NCBI GenBank assembly: GCA_002315715.1
Contig: DCHY01000005.1
Span: forward strand, 20,008 to 62,196
DNA from: Clostridiales bacterium UBA1740
GTDB lineage: Bacteria; Bacillota; Clostridia; Oscillospirales; CAG-272
DNA length: 42,189 nt
Reading direction: 5' to 3'
The notes under the pieces are model-generated. The model was not told where the DNA came from, searched no databases, and saw nothing but the letters and a program-made list of their open reading frames with translations. Position 1 is the stretch's first letter, and each line of letters begins with the position of its first letter. Below, piece after piece: positions 32,435-40,520 of the stretch. The position numbers were made by a program, and so were the translations under genes.

Positions 32435-33367
32435 ATGAGTATCACGCAAAACGAAATTCAGTATCGTTCCGCCGACGGCATTCATACCATCGTCGGGCGC
32501 ATTTACCGCCCCGACACCGAGCCTCGCGCCGTGCTTCAAATCTCTCACGGAATGATAGAACACTTCGGCCGCTACGAGGACCTCGCACTGTTTTTTGCTT
32601 CTCACGGATTCGTGGTTGCAGGCAACGACCATCTCGGTCACGGCAAGTCTGCCGGCAAGCCCGAGGACTTCGGATTCTTTGCCGAAAAAGACGGTGTGGA
32701 CAAGGTTCTTTTCGACCTACATACCATGAACTGTATCGTCAGAAAACAGTACCCGAATCTCCCCGTCGTCCTTCTCGGTCACAGCATGGGCTCGTTCATC
32801 GTCCGTCTGTTCGTCGAGAAATATACGAAAGATATCGACGCGCTTATCATTCACGGCACCGGCGGACCGAATCCGCTTTTGCCCGTCGGAAAAGCGCTCG
32901 CGGCTTCAATCGAGGCGCTGTACGGCTCCCGTTACCGCTCTCGCTTGATCGCCAATATGGCGTTTGCCGGCTACAATGCGAAATTCGGCAAAAACTGCGG
33001 CGTTCACGCTTGGCTTTCGAGAGATACTGCCTACGTCGAAGACTATGAAAAAGATCCCTATACACAGTTCATTTTCACCATTTCCGGCTATCGCGACCTC
33101 TTCCGCATGGTTGGCGGTTGCAACAGCAACGCGTGGTTTATGAACTATCCGAAAGATATGCCGACCTTGGTCATCAGCGGCACCGCCGACCCCGTCGGTG
33201 ATTTCGGCAAAGGTCCCGATTACGTTTATAAACATCTTCTCATGGCAGGCGTCGGCAAAGTCTCGCTTAAAATGTACGAGGGCGCCCGTCACGAACTTAT
33301 GCATGAGACCAACGCCGAAGAAGTGAAAAACGATCTTTTGGCATGGGCGGAAAGCGTTATCGGATGA
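32435..33367 (+). CDS. Alpha/beta hydrolase, monoacylglycerol lipase-like
   Basis: A 310-residue cytoplasmic serine hydrolase (Hydrolase_4 type). The nucleophile elbow is GHSMG with Ser117; the other triad members are Asp252 in G-T-A-D-P and His286 in A-R-H-E. An S-H-G-M-I-E-H segment near 38-44 forms the oxyanion loop, as in monoglyceride lipases and lysophospholipases. No signal peptide is present. A substrate such as monoacylglycerol or lysophospholipid is inferred from the family. AAAGGAGAGA precedes the ATG. Its stop overlaps the miaA start (ATGA). Confidence 0.9.
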   Translation: MSITQNEIQYRSADGIHTIVGRIYRPDTEPRAVLQISHGMIEHFGRYEDLALFFASHGFVVAGNDHLGHGKSAGKPEDFGFFAEKDGVDKVLFDLHTMNCIVRKQYPNLPVVLLGHSMGSFIVRLFVEKYTKDIDALIIHGTGGPNPLLPVGKALAASIEALYGSRYRSRLIANMAFAGYNAKFGKNCGVHAWLSRDTAYVEDYEKDPYTQFIFTISGYRDLFRMVGGCNSNAWFMNYPKDMPTLVISGTADPVGDFGKGPDYVYKHLLMAGVGKVSLKMYEGARHELMHETNAEEVKNDLLAWAESVIG

Positions 33368-34320
33368 TCCAAGCCGTAGCGCTGAGCGGCCCGACCGCGA
33401 GCGGAAAAACGTCACTGTCGCTCTCACTTGCCGAGAAATTCGGCATGGAGATTATCTCCTGCGATTCGATGCAGATATACCGCCATATGGATATCGGTAC
33501 GGCGAAAGCCGCAAAAGAGGAGCGCGCACGCGTGCCCCATCATCTGATCGACATCCTCGAACCGAGCGAATGTTACAGTGCAGAGGATTATGCAAAAGAC
33601 GCGCTTGCGTGTGCCAAACAAATTGAAAAGCGCGGCAGCCGTCCCCTGTTCGTCGGGGGTACCGGACTGTACCTTGACGCGGTTTTACGTGGCGGTGAGT
33701 GGCAAACGCCCCCGACTTCACCCGCATATCACGAAAAATACGAAGAGCAAACGAAGACCGAAGAAGGGCGACTGGCTCTTTACGAGCGCCTTTTGACCGT
33801 CGATCCCGTGAGCGCCGCTGCCACGCATCCAAACAACGTGCGCCGCGTTTTGCGCGCCCTTGAAATATACGACCTGACGGGCATCTCCAAAAGCGAGTGG
33901 GATAAAAAGAGCAAGGAGCAAAAAGGGCCTTTCGACGTTGCCCATTTGACTCTTGACGCCCACGACCGTGATTTTCTATATAAGCGCGCCGACCTTCGCA
34001 TAGACGAAATGATGAAGGCAGGACTGCTTGAGGAAGTCAAGAACCTTTATGGAAAAGGGTTTCTAACCCCGCAATCGACCGCCGCACAGGCGATAGGATA
34101 CAAAGAACTGCGAGGCGTTCTTGACGGGAAAATATCCCTTGACGAAGCCGTAGAACAGTTAAAACTGTCAACAAGACATTACATTAAACGGCAACTGACG
34201 TGGTTTCACGCCACCGACGCCGTGCGCATTTATATAGACACCGAGGACGGATGTGAGAGAAGTTTTTCATCTATTCTGTCCGATGCCGAGGATGCCGTTC
34301 TCAGAAAATTTCCCGATTAG
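33364..34320 (+). CDS. miaA: tRNA dimethylallyltransferase
   Basis: Adds a dimethylallyl group to A37 of tRNAs that read U-starting codons. The 318 residues have the P-loop GPTASGKT at 9-16, the C-D-S-M-Q-I-Y segment, H-H-L-I-D-I-L-E-P, and V-G-G-T-G-L-Y-L, all standard. The C-terminal part has A-I-G-Y-K-E-L and R-Q-L-T-W-F. The start is the ATG overlapping the hydrolase stop; a longer upstream frame exists but lies in the hydrolase gene. The partner miaB and the mismatch repair genes often found nearby are not in this window. Confidence 0.97.
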   Translation: MIQAVALSGPTASGKTSLSLSLAEKFGMEIISCDSMQIYRHMDIGTAKAAKEERARVPHHLIDILEPSECYSAEDYAKDALACAKQIEKRGSRPLFVGGTGLYLDAVLRGGEWQTPPTSPAYHEKYEEQTKTEEGRLALYERLLTVDPVSAAATHPNNVRRVLRALEIYDLTGISKSEWDKKSKEQKGPFDVAHLTLDAHDRDFLYKRADLRIDEMMKAGLLEEVKNLYGKGFLTPQSTAAQAIGYKELRGVLDGKISLDEAVEQLKLSTRHYIKRQLTWFHATDAVRIYIDTEDGCERSFSSILSDAEDAVLRKFPD

Positions 34321-34333
34321 AAATAGAGGTATT

Positions 34334-35614
34334 ATGCAAGCCGAACTGTTAAAAAAAGCCATAAGAGAAGGGGCGCTTTCCCGATATTCTTCTCTGTATC
34401 CCGATTTGACGAAACAGACGTCGAGACTTCTCGGCGCCATCAACACCTTTGAACAGCTGTACGGAAAAGGACGTGACATCGCCGTCTTTTCGGTGCCCGG
34501 CAGATCCGAAATTTCCGGCAACCACACCGACCACAACCACGGTTGTGTCTTGGCAGGCGCCATTGACCGCGATATTATCGCCGTCGCCTCCAAAAACAAC
34601 GACAACGTCATTCGTTTTCATTCCGAGAATTATCCCGAGGACGTCGTCGATCTTTCAAGAATCGGCGAACCCAAAAATTTCCGTCCGTTTTCTTCCCGTG
34701 CTTTGATTGCCGGCGTTGCTGCCGGATTTGAGAAGAACGGATACGCCGTCGGCGGTTACGACGCTATCTCCACGACGGAAGTCTTGAAGGGAAGCGGTAT
34801 TTCCTCTTCCGCCGCCTTCGAAGTGATGGTCGGCAACGTTTTGAATTATTTTTATAACGACGGGAAAGTCGAAAACGCGAAGATAGCCAAAATAGCGCAG
34901 TTCTCGGAGAACCGATATTTCGGAAAGCCCTGCGGCTTGATGGACCAAACGGCTTGTGCCGTCGGCGGTTTCGTTTACATGGATTTTTGCGATGTCGAAA
35001 ACACCGAGATTTTGCCCATTGACTTTTCACTCACCAACGCCGGTTACGCCCTCTGTATCGTCAACACCGGCGGCAATCACGCCAACTTGAACGACGATTA
35101 CGCCTCTGTACCTGCCGAGATGAAAGCCGTCGCCGAAGCATGCGGACAGACGGTTTTGCGCGGTATCACCGAGGAACAACTGACAAAGAAAATTCCCGCA
35201 CTTCGTGAAAAACTCAAAAACGACCGCGCCATCCTGCGCGCTTTGCACTTCGTCCGCGAAAACGGGCGCGTGGAAAAAATCAAGGACGCACTGCTTCAAA
35301 AAGACGTCGACGCCTTTTTCTCTCTCGTTTGCGAATCCGGGCGTTCCTCTTTCGAGTATTTACAAAACGTATATACCAACCAAAATCCCGCCGAGCAGGG
35401 CCTTTCTCTCGCACTTTCCCTGGCGGACGGGTTCTTGCAAACGCATAAAGGCGCGGCAAGGGTGCACGGCGGCGGTTTTGCCGGAACGGTTCAAATTTTC
35501 GTTCCCCGTGCCGACGCGCCGGCACTTTGTACTTTGATGGACGGCGTGTTCGGAAAAGGTGCCACCATGGTGCTTTCCATCCGCCCCGTCGGCGCCACGC
35601 AATTATTCGGTTAA
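34334..35614 (+). CDS. galK: Galactokinase-family GHMP kinase
   Basis: A 426-residue GHMP kinase. G-R-S-E-I-S-G-N-H-T-D-H-N-H-G at 56-70 is the galactokinase signature (normally G-R-T-E), and K-G-S-G-I-S-S-S-A-A around 152-161 is the ATP-binding motif; H-G-G-G-F-A-G near the C-terminus is the third motif. It should phosphorylate galactose or a related sugar at C1. The N-terminus carries about 45 residues before the signature, a little more than classical GalK. No galT, galE or transporter is adjacent, so the physiological substrate is uncertain. ATAGAGGTATT precedes the ATG. Confidence 0.88.
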   Translation: MQAELLKKAIREGALSRYSSLYPDLTKQTSRLLGAINTFEQLYGKGRDIAVFSVPGRSEISGNHTDHNHGCVLAGAIDRDIIAVASKNNDNVIRFHSENYPEDVVDLSRIGEPKNFRPFSSRALIAGVAAGFEKNGYAVGGYDAISTTEVLKGSGISSSAAFEVMVGNVLNYFYNDGKVENAKIAKIAQFSENRYFGKPCGLMDQTACAVGGFVYMDFCDVENTEILPIDFSLTNAGYALCIVNTGGNHANLNDDYASVPAEMKAVAEACGQTVLRGITEEQLTKKIPALREKLKNDRAILRALHFVRENGRVEKIKDALLQKDVDAFFSLVCESGRSSFEYLQNVYTNQNPAEQGLSLALSLADGFLQTHKGAARVHGGGFAGTVQIFVPRADAPALCTLMDGVFGKGATMVLSIRPVGATQLFG

Positions 35615-35632
35615 CAGAAAAGGAGATATATT

Positions 35633-36727
35633 ATGGCAACCAAGAAAAACACCGTCACCGAGGCTGCGCCTGTCAGTGACAAGAAAGCCGCTATCGAAAC
35701 CGTTATGGCTCGCATTGAGCGCGAGTGCGGAAAAGGCTCTATTATGCGTCTCGGCGAAAACACCGCTATGAACGTTTCGGCGGTATCGACGGGCTCTCTC
35801 TCTTTGGACTTTGCCCTGGGTGTCGGCGGTATTCCGAGAGGAAGAATCACCGAAATCTACGGCCCGGAATCTTCCGGTAAAACGACGATTGCCCTCCACG
35901 TCGTCGCAGAAACGCAGCGTCTCGGCGGAGAAGCGGCGTTCATCGATGCGGAACACGCACTCGACCCCGATTATGCAAAAAGACTCGGCGTTGACGTCAA
36001 TAACCTGCTCGTTTCACAGCCGGACTGCGGTGAACAGGCACTCGAAATTGCCGAAACTCTCGTCAACTCCGGCGCTATCGATATCATCGTTATCGACTCG
36101 GTTGCCGCCCTCGTTCCCCGTCAGGAAATTGAAGGCGAAATGGGTGCCGCTCACGTCGGTATCCAGGCACGCTTGATGTCTCAGGCAATGAGAAAACTGT
36201 CCGGCGCCATCGCCAAATCCAACTGCATCGTCATCTTCACGAACCAACTTCGTGAAAAGGTCGGCGTGATGTACGGAAACCCCGAAGTCACGACGGGCGG
36301 TCGCGCGCTGAAGTTCTACGCCTCTGTGCGTATCGACGTTCGCCGCACCGAATCGCTTAAAAACGGCGACGAAGTATACGGTTCCCGTACCCGTTGCAAG
36401 GTCGTGAAAAACAAAGTGGCACCGCCTTTCCGCACCGCGGAATTCGATATTCTCTACGGCAGCGGCATCTCCAAGTCCACCGAAATCATCGATATGGCGA
36501 TTACCCTCGGCATCATCGAGAAGAGCGGCGCTTGGTTCTACTTTGACGGTCAGAGACTCGGTCAGGGTAAAGAGAACGTCCGCAAATTCATCGAGAGCGA
36601 TAAAGAGTTTATGGATAAACTCGAAGTGCTCGTCCGCGAAAAGATGAAAAATCACGACGGCGACGAAGAACTCGTCGGCGACGAAGAATTTGAAATTAAA
36701 GACTTTTCTCTCGACGAGGAAGTCTGA
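35633..36727 (+). CDS. recA: Recombinase RecA
   Basis: Forms the filament on single-stranded DNA that drives homologous recombination and, in SOS organisms, LexA cleavage. The 364 residues include Walker A GPESSGKT at 77-84, I-D-A-E-H-A-L-D-P, the V-I-D-S-V-A-A-L-V-P Walker B stretch, the L2 loop with Q-A-M-R-K-L-S-G, and an acidic tail. AAAAGGAGATATATT positions the ATG. I see no LexA operator of the Bacillus type (CGAAC-N4-GTTCG) in the 18-base gap before it, so expression appears to depend on the long upstream operon or on a promoter inside galK. Confidence 0.99.
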   Translation: MATKKNTVTEAAPVSDKKAAIETVMARIERECGKGSIMRLGENTAMNVSAVSTGSLSLDFALGVGGIPRGRITEIYGPESSGKTTIALHVVAETQRLGGEAAFIDAEHALDPDYAKRLGVDVNNLLVSQPDCGEQALEIAETLVNSGAIDIIVIDSVAALVPRQEIEGEMGAAHVGIQARLMSQAMRKLSGAIAKSNCIVIFTNQLREKVGVMYGNPEVTTGGRALKFYASVRIDVRRTESLKNGDEVYGSRTRCKVVKNKVAPPFRTAEFDILYGSGISKSTEIIDMAITLGIIEKSGAWFYFDGQRLGQGKENVRKFIESDKEFMDKLEVLVREKMKNHDGDEELVGDEEFEIKDFSLDEEV

Positions 36728-36736
36728 AAGGATTAT

Positions 36737-36760
36737 GGGGTTGACGCATAGCGCCACCCC
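36737..36760 (+). other. Hairpin between recA and recX
   Basis: GGGG (36737-36740) pairs with CCCC (36757-36760), and TG-A-CGC pairs with GCG-C-CA around ATA with one mismatch and one bulge: nine pairs in total. It is followed by CAAACTTTTATT, a weak T run. It could act as a leaky terminator or lower recX expression relative to recA. Confidence 0.55.
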
Positions 36761-36778
36761 CAAACTTTTATTGTCGGT

Positions 36779-37363
36779 ATGCTCAAAATCGTGACTATCA
36801 AGCCGGCGGATACCAAGGGGTATCTCACGCTCGGATGCCTGAAGGACGAAGAAAAAATCCGTCTGACGGTGGATGAAGAAACCTATCTCCAAATCGGAGA
36901 ACCAAGACGCTCGGACGTTCTCGAGGGCGAAAACGAAAAAGCGGCACTGACGGCGTCGGAACGCTACGGGACGATGCTTTGTGCCTTGCGCATTCTCTCT
37001 TTTGCCGACAACAGCGAGGGAGCTCTTTGCCGCAAACTCTGCGAAAAGGGCTATTCCAAAACGACGGCAAGAGAAACGGCACAAGAAATGGTGCGCCTCG
37101 GCTACCTCGATGAAAAAAGGCAGCTGCAAACGATCGTCAAAACGCTTGCCAACGGCAAACTCTACGGTCCGAAAAAAATCTTCGCCTATGCCCTCAACAA
37201 GGGATATAGAAGTGAAAACGTCAAGGCTGTCCTAAGAGAACTGACAGAGAATAAAACGGTAGATTTCAAAGAAAATCTGTCGATTTTGATTGAAAAAAGG
37301 GGAAAGGGCGAAACCCTCCCCCCCGACGAATACGGGAAAATAAAATACCGCTACGGTTATTGA
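36779..37363 (+). CDS. recX: Regulatory protein RecX
   Basis: RecX binds and restrains RecA filaments. The 194-residue protein is helical with the three-helix repeat pattern of the family: Y-G-T-M-L-C-A-L-R-I-L-S near residues 61-72, L-C-E-K-G-Y-S and L-G-Y-L-D-E-K-R-Q, then L-Y-G-P-K-K-I and L-N-K-G-Y-R. Position directly after recA supports the call. The ATG at 36779 has no clear ribosome binding site, so translation may be weak by design. The stop is eight bases before the ATG of the ABC transporter gene. Confidence 0.9.
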   Translation: MLKIVTIKPADTKGYLTLGCLKDEEKIRLTVDEETYLQIGEPRRSDVLEGENEKAALTASERYGTMLCALRILSFADNSEGALCRKLCEKGYSKTTARETAQEMVRLGYLDEKRQLQTIVKTLANGKLYGPKKIFAYALNKGYRSENVKAVLRELTENKTVDFKENLSILIEKRGKGETLPPDEYGKIKYRYGY

Positions 37364-37371
37364 AAGAAAGT

Positions 37372-39120
37372 ATGCTGAAACGATTTATCTCTTATTACAA
37401 ACCCCACGTAGTGCTTTTCCTTTTTGATATGTTTTGCGCGACGGTCGTCGCGGCGAGCGGTCTTGTCACTCCGATGATTGCGCGGGTGATTATCAACGAC
37501 TATGCGCCAAACGGAAACATGAAATACCTTTGGCTCTTCTCGGCACTTTTGCTCGGCATTTACCTTTGCAAAGCCGTGTGCAATTACATGGTCGGGTATT
37601 ACGGCCACATCGTGGGTATCTATATGCAGGCAGATATGCGCCGCGACCTTTTCAAAAAGTTTGAAACGCTCCCTTTTTCCTATTACGATACCCATAAGAC
37701 GGGGGATCTTTTATCCCGCCTTGTCAACGATCTTTTCGACGTGTCGGAACTTGCTCACCACGGCCCCGAGAATCTCTTTCTCTCGGCATTGATGCTCATC
37801 GGTTCCTTCTTCGTTTTGGCGAGCATCAACCTGCCGTTGACGCTCATTATGTTCGCCGTCATCCCCTTTATCATTCTCTTTACGACGCTTGCCAGACGCG
37901 GCATGCTCACCGCCATGAAGGCGTCGAGAAAACAGATTGCCGCCGTCAACGCCGACGTCGAAAACTCGCTTTCGGGCATTCGTGAGACAAAGGCGTGCGT
38001 GGCGGAAGCCAAAGAACTCCGCAAATTCGACGTGGATAACGGCAAATTCATGGGCTATCGCCGTGCGGCGATGCACCATCTCGGTCTCTTTGAAGCCACC
38101 ATGACGTTTCTCTCCGACCTTTTGTATCTCGTCGTCATCGCCATCGGAGGCGTGTTCCTATTGAAAGGAAAAATCGACGCCGGTGACTTTGCGGCGTTCG
38201 TCCTTTACATCGGAATGTTTTTGAATCCCATCAACCGTTTCGTGTCGCTGTTTCAGCAGTTGCAAGAGGGTTTGACGGGGTTTGAGCGCTTTTGCGAGGT
38301 GATGGACACCCCCGGCGAGACGGATGAAGGAAAGGTTACCCTCACCGATGTGAAAGGGGATATCGTCTTTTCCGACGTGTCTTTCCGCTACGACAGTATG
38401 AGTGGCGACACCGCCGAAGATTTGGTCATTTCGGGATTGTCTTTGCACGTCAAGCCCGGCGAGACCTTGGCACTTGTCGGTCCGTCCGGCGGCGGCAAAA
38501 CCACCCTCTGTCATTTGATACCGCGCTTTTACAATATCGTATCGGGCAACATTACCCTTGACGGGGTTGACGTTCACGACATCACCCTGTCGTCCCTCCG
38601 ACAAAATATCGGCATCGTGTCGCAGGACGTCTTCCTCTTTGACGGCACGATTCGCGAAAACATCACCTACGGCGTTGACGGTACCGTCTCCGAAGAACAA
38701 CTCCATGCCGCCGCCAAATCCGCCAACATCCACGATTTCGTCATGACGCTCGATAGAGGCTACGACACCGAAGTCGGCGAGCGCGGCGTGCGTTTGTCGG
38801 GCGGTCAAAAACAACGTATCGCCATCGCGCGTCTGTTCTTAAAGAACCCGAAACTTCTAATTCTCGACGAAGCGACCAGCGCACTTGATAACGTGACGGA
38901 AATGCAGATTCAGTCCGCCCTCGAAGAACTCTCTCACGGACGCACCGTCATTGTCGTTGCCCACCGTCTTTCCACGGTCAGAAACGCCGATACCATTGCC
39001 GTCGTCGACCACAGCGGCATTTTGGAACGCGGCACGCACGACGAACTGTTGGCAAAGAACGGCGCCTATGCCCGTTTGTACCACGGACAGTTCAAAAAAG
39101 AAGATTTTGCCGTTTGCTGA
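37372..39120 (+). CDS. ABC exporter, fused permease and ATPase
   Basis: A 582-residue half-transporter that should act as a homodimer or with a partner. Residues 1-300 hold six membrane helices (type 1 exporter fold) with D-T-H-K-T-G-D-L-L-S-R in the coupling helix. The ATPase has Walker A GPSGGGKTT at 370-378, Q-loop S-Q-D-V-F-L-F, signature L-S-G-G-Q at 475-479 and Walker B L-I-L-D-E-A. Typical of multidrug/lipid exporters; the substrate is unknown. I chose the ATG at 37372 (M-L-K-R-F-I-S-Y-Y-K-P-H, the usual family start) over the TTG at 37360. Last gene of the operon; no strong terminator hairpin is seen, only a short T run after the stop. Confidence 0.95.
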   Translation: MLKRFISYYKPHVVLFLFDMFCATVVAASGLVTPMIARVIINDYAPNGNMKYLWLFSALLLGIYLCKAVCNYMVGYYGHIVGIYMQADMRRDLFKKFETLPFSYYDTHKTGDLLSRLVNDLFDVSELAHHGPENLFLSALMLIGSFFVLASINLPLTLIMFAVIPFIILFTTLARRGMLTAMKASRKQIAAVNADVENSLSGIRETKACVAEAKELRKFDVDNGKFMGYRRAAMHHLGLFEATMTFLSDLLYLVVIAIGGVFLLKGKIDAGDFAAFVLYIGMFLNPINRFVSLFQQLQEGLTGFERFCEVMDTPGETDEGKVTLTDVKGDIVFSDVSFRYDSMSGDTAEDLVISGLSLHVKPGETLALVGPSGGGKTTLCHLIPRFYNIVSGNITLDGVDVHDITLSSLRQNIGIVSQDVFLFDGTIRENITYGVDGTVSEEQLHAAAKSANIHDFVMTLDRGYDTEVGERGVRLSGGQKQRIAIARLFLKNPKLLILDEATSALDNVTEMQIQSALEELSHGRTVIVVAHRLSTVRNADTIAVVDHSGILERGTHDELLAKNGAYARLYHGQFKKEDFAVC

Positions 39121-39137
39121 CTTTTTTTCGAAAAATC

Positions 39138-39166
39138 TTGACTTCTTCTTTTTGCCTTTCTATAAT
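39138..39166 (+). promoter_or_regulatory. Sigma-A promoter of the zinc-ribbon membrane protein gene
   Basis: TTGACT (39138-39143), 17 bases, perfect TATAAT (39161-39166). The start would be near 39173, about 54 bases before the ATG at 39227. Confidence 0.9.
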
Positions 39167-39226
39167 GGAAATAGGATATTTTGTTTTCGACCGAAGAATT
39201 CACTGAATGAAAGGGAGGATTTCTCC

Positions 39227-39736
39227 ATGGCCGTTTGTCCGAACTGCGGTGCTAAAATCCGCGAGTATGCCGTCTCCTGTCCGAAATGCCACGCCGCTAC
39301 CGGTGTCGGTTTGACCGGCGTTTCCACCATCAAACTGAAAACCAACAGAAGTTTATTGAAATACTTTCTTTTGAACCTCATCACGTTCGATATTTATCAA
39401 TTTTTTGCCTTGACGCATCTTGGTGAAGATCTCGACGTGATTGCTTCCCGTTATGACGGGAAAAAGACGAAGCCTTTTTGGGTTATCGGTTTGCTTATGG
39501 TTTTCCTTTCTCCCTTGGTATTTCCCATCATCATGGGATTCGTTTGGTTTGATAAACTTTGTGACCGTATCGAAGACGAACTTCGCCGCCGCAGTATTTC
39601 CTACCACTTCGATGCCGGCACGTTCTGGGGCTTTGGCGTTATCGGCGCCTTCATTGTCGTCGGTCCCTTTATTTTCTTCCACAAACTCTTCAAAGCGATG
39701 AACTATATCGCTGCCGATTACAACCTGCACGGTTGA
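39227..39736 (+). CDS. Zinc-ribbon plus DUF4234-like membrane protein
   Basis: A 169-residue protein. The N-terminus carries a zinc ribbon with C-P-N-C at 4-7 and C-P-K-C at 18-21, followed by a linker and membrane segments. The first of these, L-L-N-L-I-T-F-D-I-Y-Q-F-F, followed by a soluble D-L-D-V-I-A-S-R stretch, has the pattern of DUF4234. Two more hydrophobic segments follow (about 88-108 and 135-155). Function unknown. AAGGGAGGA precedes the ATG, and the longer upstream frame is inside the ABC exporter gene. It is transcribed alone, with a terminator at 39738. Confidence 0.82.
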   Translation: MAVCPNCGAKIREYAVSCPKCHAATGVGLTGVSTIKLKTNRSLLKYFLLNLITFDIYQFFALTHLGEDLDVIASRYDGKKTKPFWVIGLLMVFLSPLVFPIIMGFVWFDKLCDRIEDELRRRSISYHFDAGTFWGFGVIGAFIVVGPFIFFHKLFKAMNYIAADYNLHG

Positions 39737-39737
39737 T

Positions 39738-39784
39738 AAAAAATCCCCCTTGCAAAGGCATTTCGCAAGGGGGATTATTTTATT
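39738..39784. terminator. Bidirectional terminator between the zinc-ribbon gene and mgtC
   Basis: AATCCCCCTTGC (39742-39753) pairs perfectly with GCAAGGGGGATT (39765-39776), with A residues before and T residues after. It serves both convergent genes, and its right edge overlaps the end of the minus-strand gene. Confidence 0.9.
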
Positions 39785-40463
39785 CTTCTACGATAAAGAC
39801 CACGAGGGGGATTTTCTTCACGGCTTCGATGACGCTGACGTCGTCGCCTGCCGCCATAATGTTGACGGAGATACCGACGTGATTTTCCATACCGCTTTTG
39901 GCGGGGAGAATATCGAAACTGTGAGAAACGGGAAATTCCGCTCGGATGTTGTCTATCGTATCGTTGACACCCGACACTTCCGAAATCTCAATAAAGAATC
40001 TTCGGTCTTTCTTCTGATTGACTTCGAGCACCGTCATGACGGTGAGAGTGAAGAAGAGAAGGGCAGTTCCCAAAACGGCACAGAGATAAAATCCGGCGCC
40101 GAAGGCAATGCCGACCGTTGCCGTAGCCCACATAGCGGCGGCAGTCGTCAAGCCCATAACTTTGGAACTGTTTTTGACGAGAATGATACCGGCGCAAAGA
40201 AATCCGATGCCCGAAACGACACCGGCGGCGACACGGGACGGATCGCCCGTCGCACTGCTTTGTACCATATACGCTCCGACCATCGCGGAAATGGCGGAAC
40301 CGAGAGAAATCAAAATATGAGTTCTGAGACCTGCGGCTCTGCCGTGTTTACCGCGCTCAAAACCGATGATCATACCGGCAATGACGGCGAGTATCAGGCG
40401 CAAGAGCACCGTCGGTACGAAGGATACGTCGTCCAAACGACAGGCGTGAATCCAATATTCCAT
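39780..40463 (-). CDS. MgtC/SapB family membrane protein
   Basis: A 227-residue membrane protein. The N-terminal half has the MgtC signature: G-F-E-R-G-K-H-G-R-A-A-G-L-R-T-H, G-A-Y-M-V-Q and G-I-G-F-L-C-A-G-I-I-L, with about five hydrophobic helices. The last 80 or so residues are soluble and resemble the ACT-like tail of longer MgtC proteins. Proteins of this family have been connected with magnesium homeostasis, membrane potential or virulence, so the role here is open. GGGAGG is well spaced from the ATG. It lies 37 bases after the spermidine synthase-like gene on the same strand and may also have its own promoter. Confidence 0.92.
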   Translation of the reverse strand: MEYWIHACRLDDVSFVPTVLLRLILAVIAGMIIGFERGKHGRAAGLRTHILISLGSAISAMVGAYMVQSSATGDPSRVAAGVVSGIGFLCAGIILVKNSSKVMGLTTAAAMWATATVGIAFGAGFYLCAVLGTALLFFTLTVMTVLEVNQKKDRRFFIEISEVSGVNDTIDNIRAEFPVSHSFDILPAKSGMENHVGISVNIMAAGDDVSVIEAVKKIPLVVFIVEE

Positions 40464-40491
40464 AAGAACCTCCCAATTCGAATCTACTTAT

Positions 40492-40520
40492 AGTGTACGC
40501 TTATTTCGTGACGATTTCAA
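40492..40520 (-). promoter_or_regulatory. Possible internal promoter of the mgtC-like gene
   Basis: On the minus strand TTGAAA (40520-40515), 17 bases, TACACT (40497-40492). It overlaps the end of the spermidine synthase-like gene. The boxes are good but not perfect, and co-transcription with the upstream gene is also possible. Confidence 0.48.

Noticed and set aside
35600..35640. LexA operator ahead of recA
   Set aside because: No CGAAC-N4-GTTCG pattern is present in the 18-base gap or in the flanking bases.
39085..39130. Terminator after the ABC exporter
   Set aside because: There is a T run after the stop codon, but the only stem is A/T only with a loop of about 20 bases, too weak to call.
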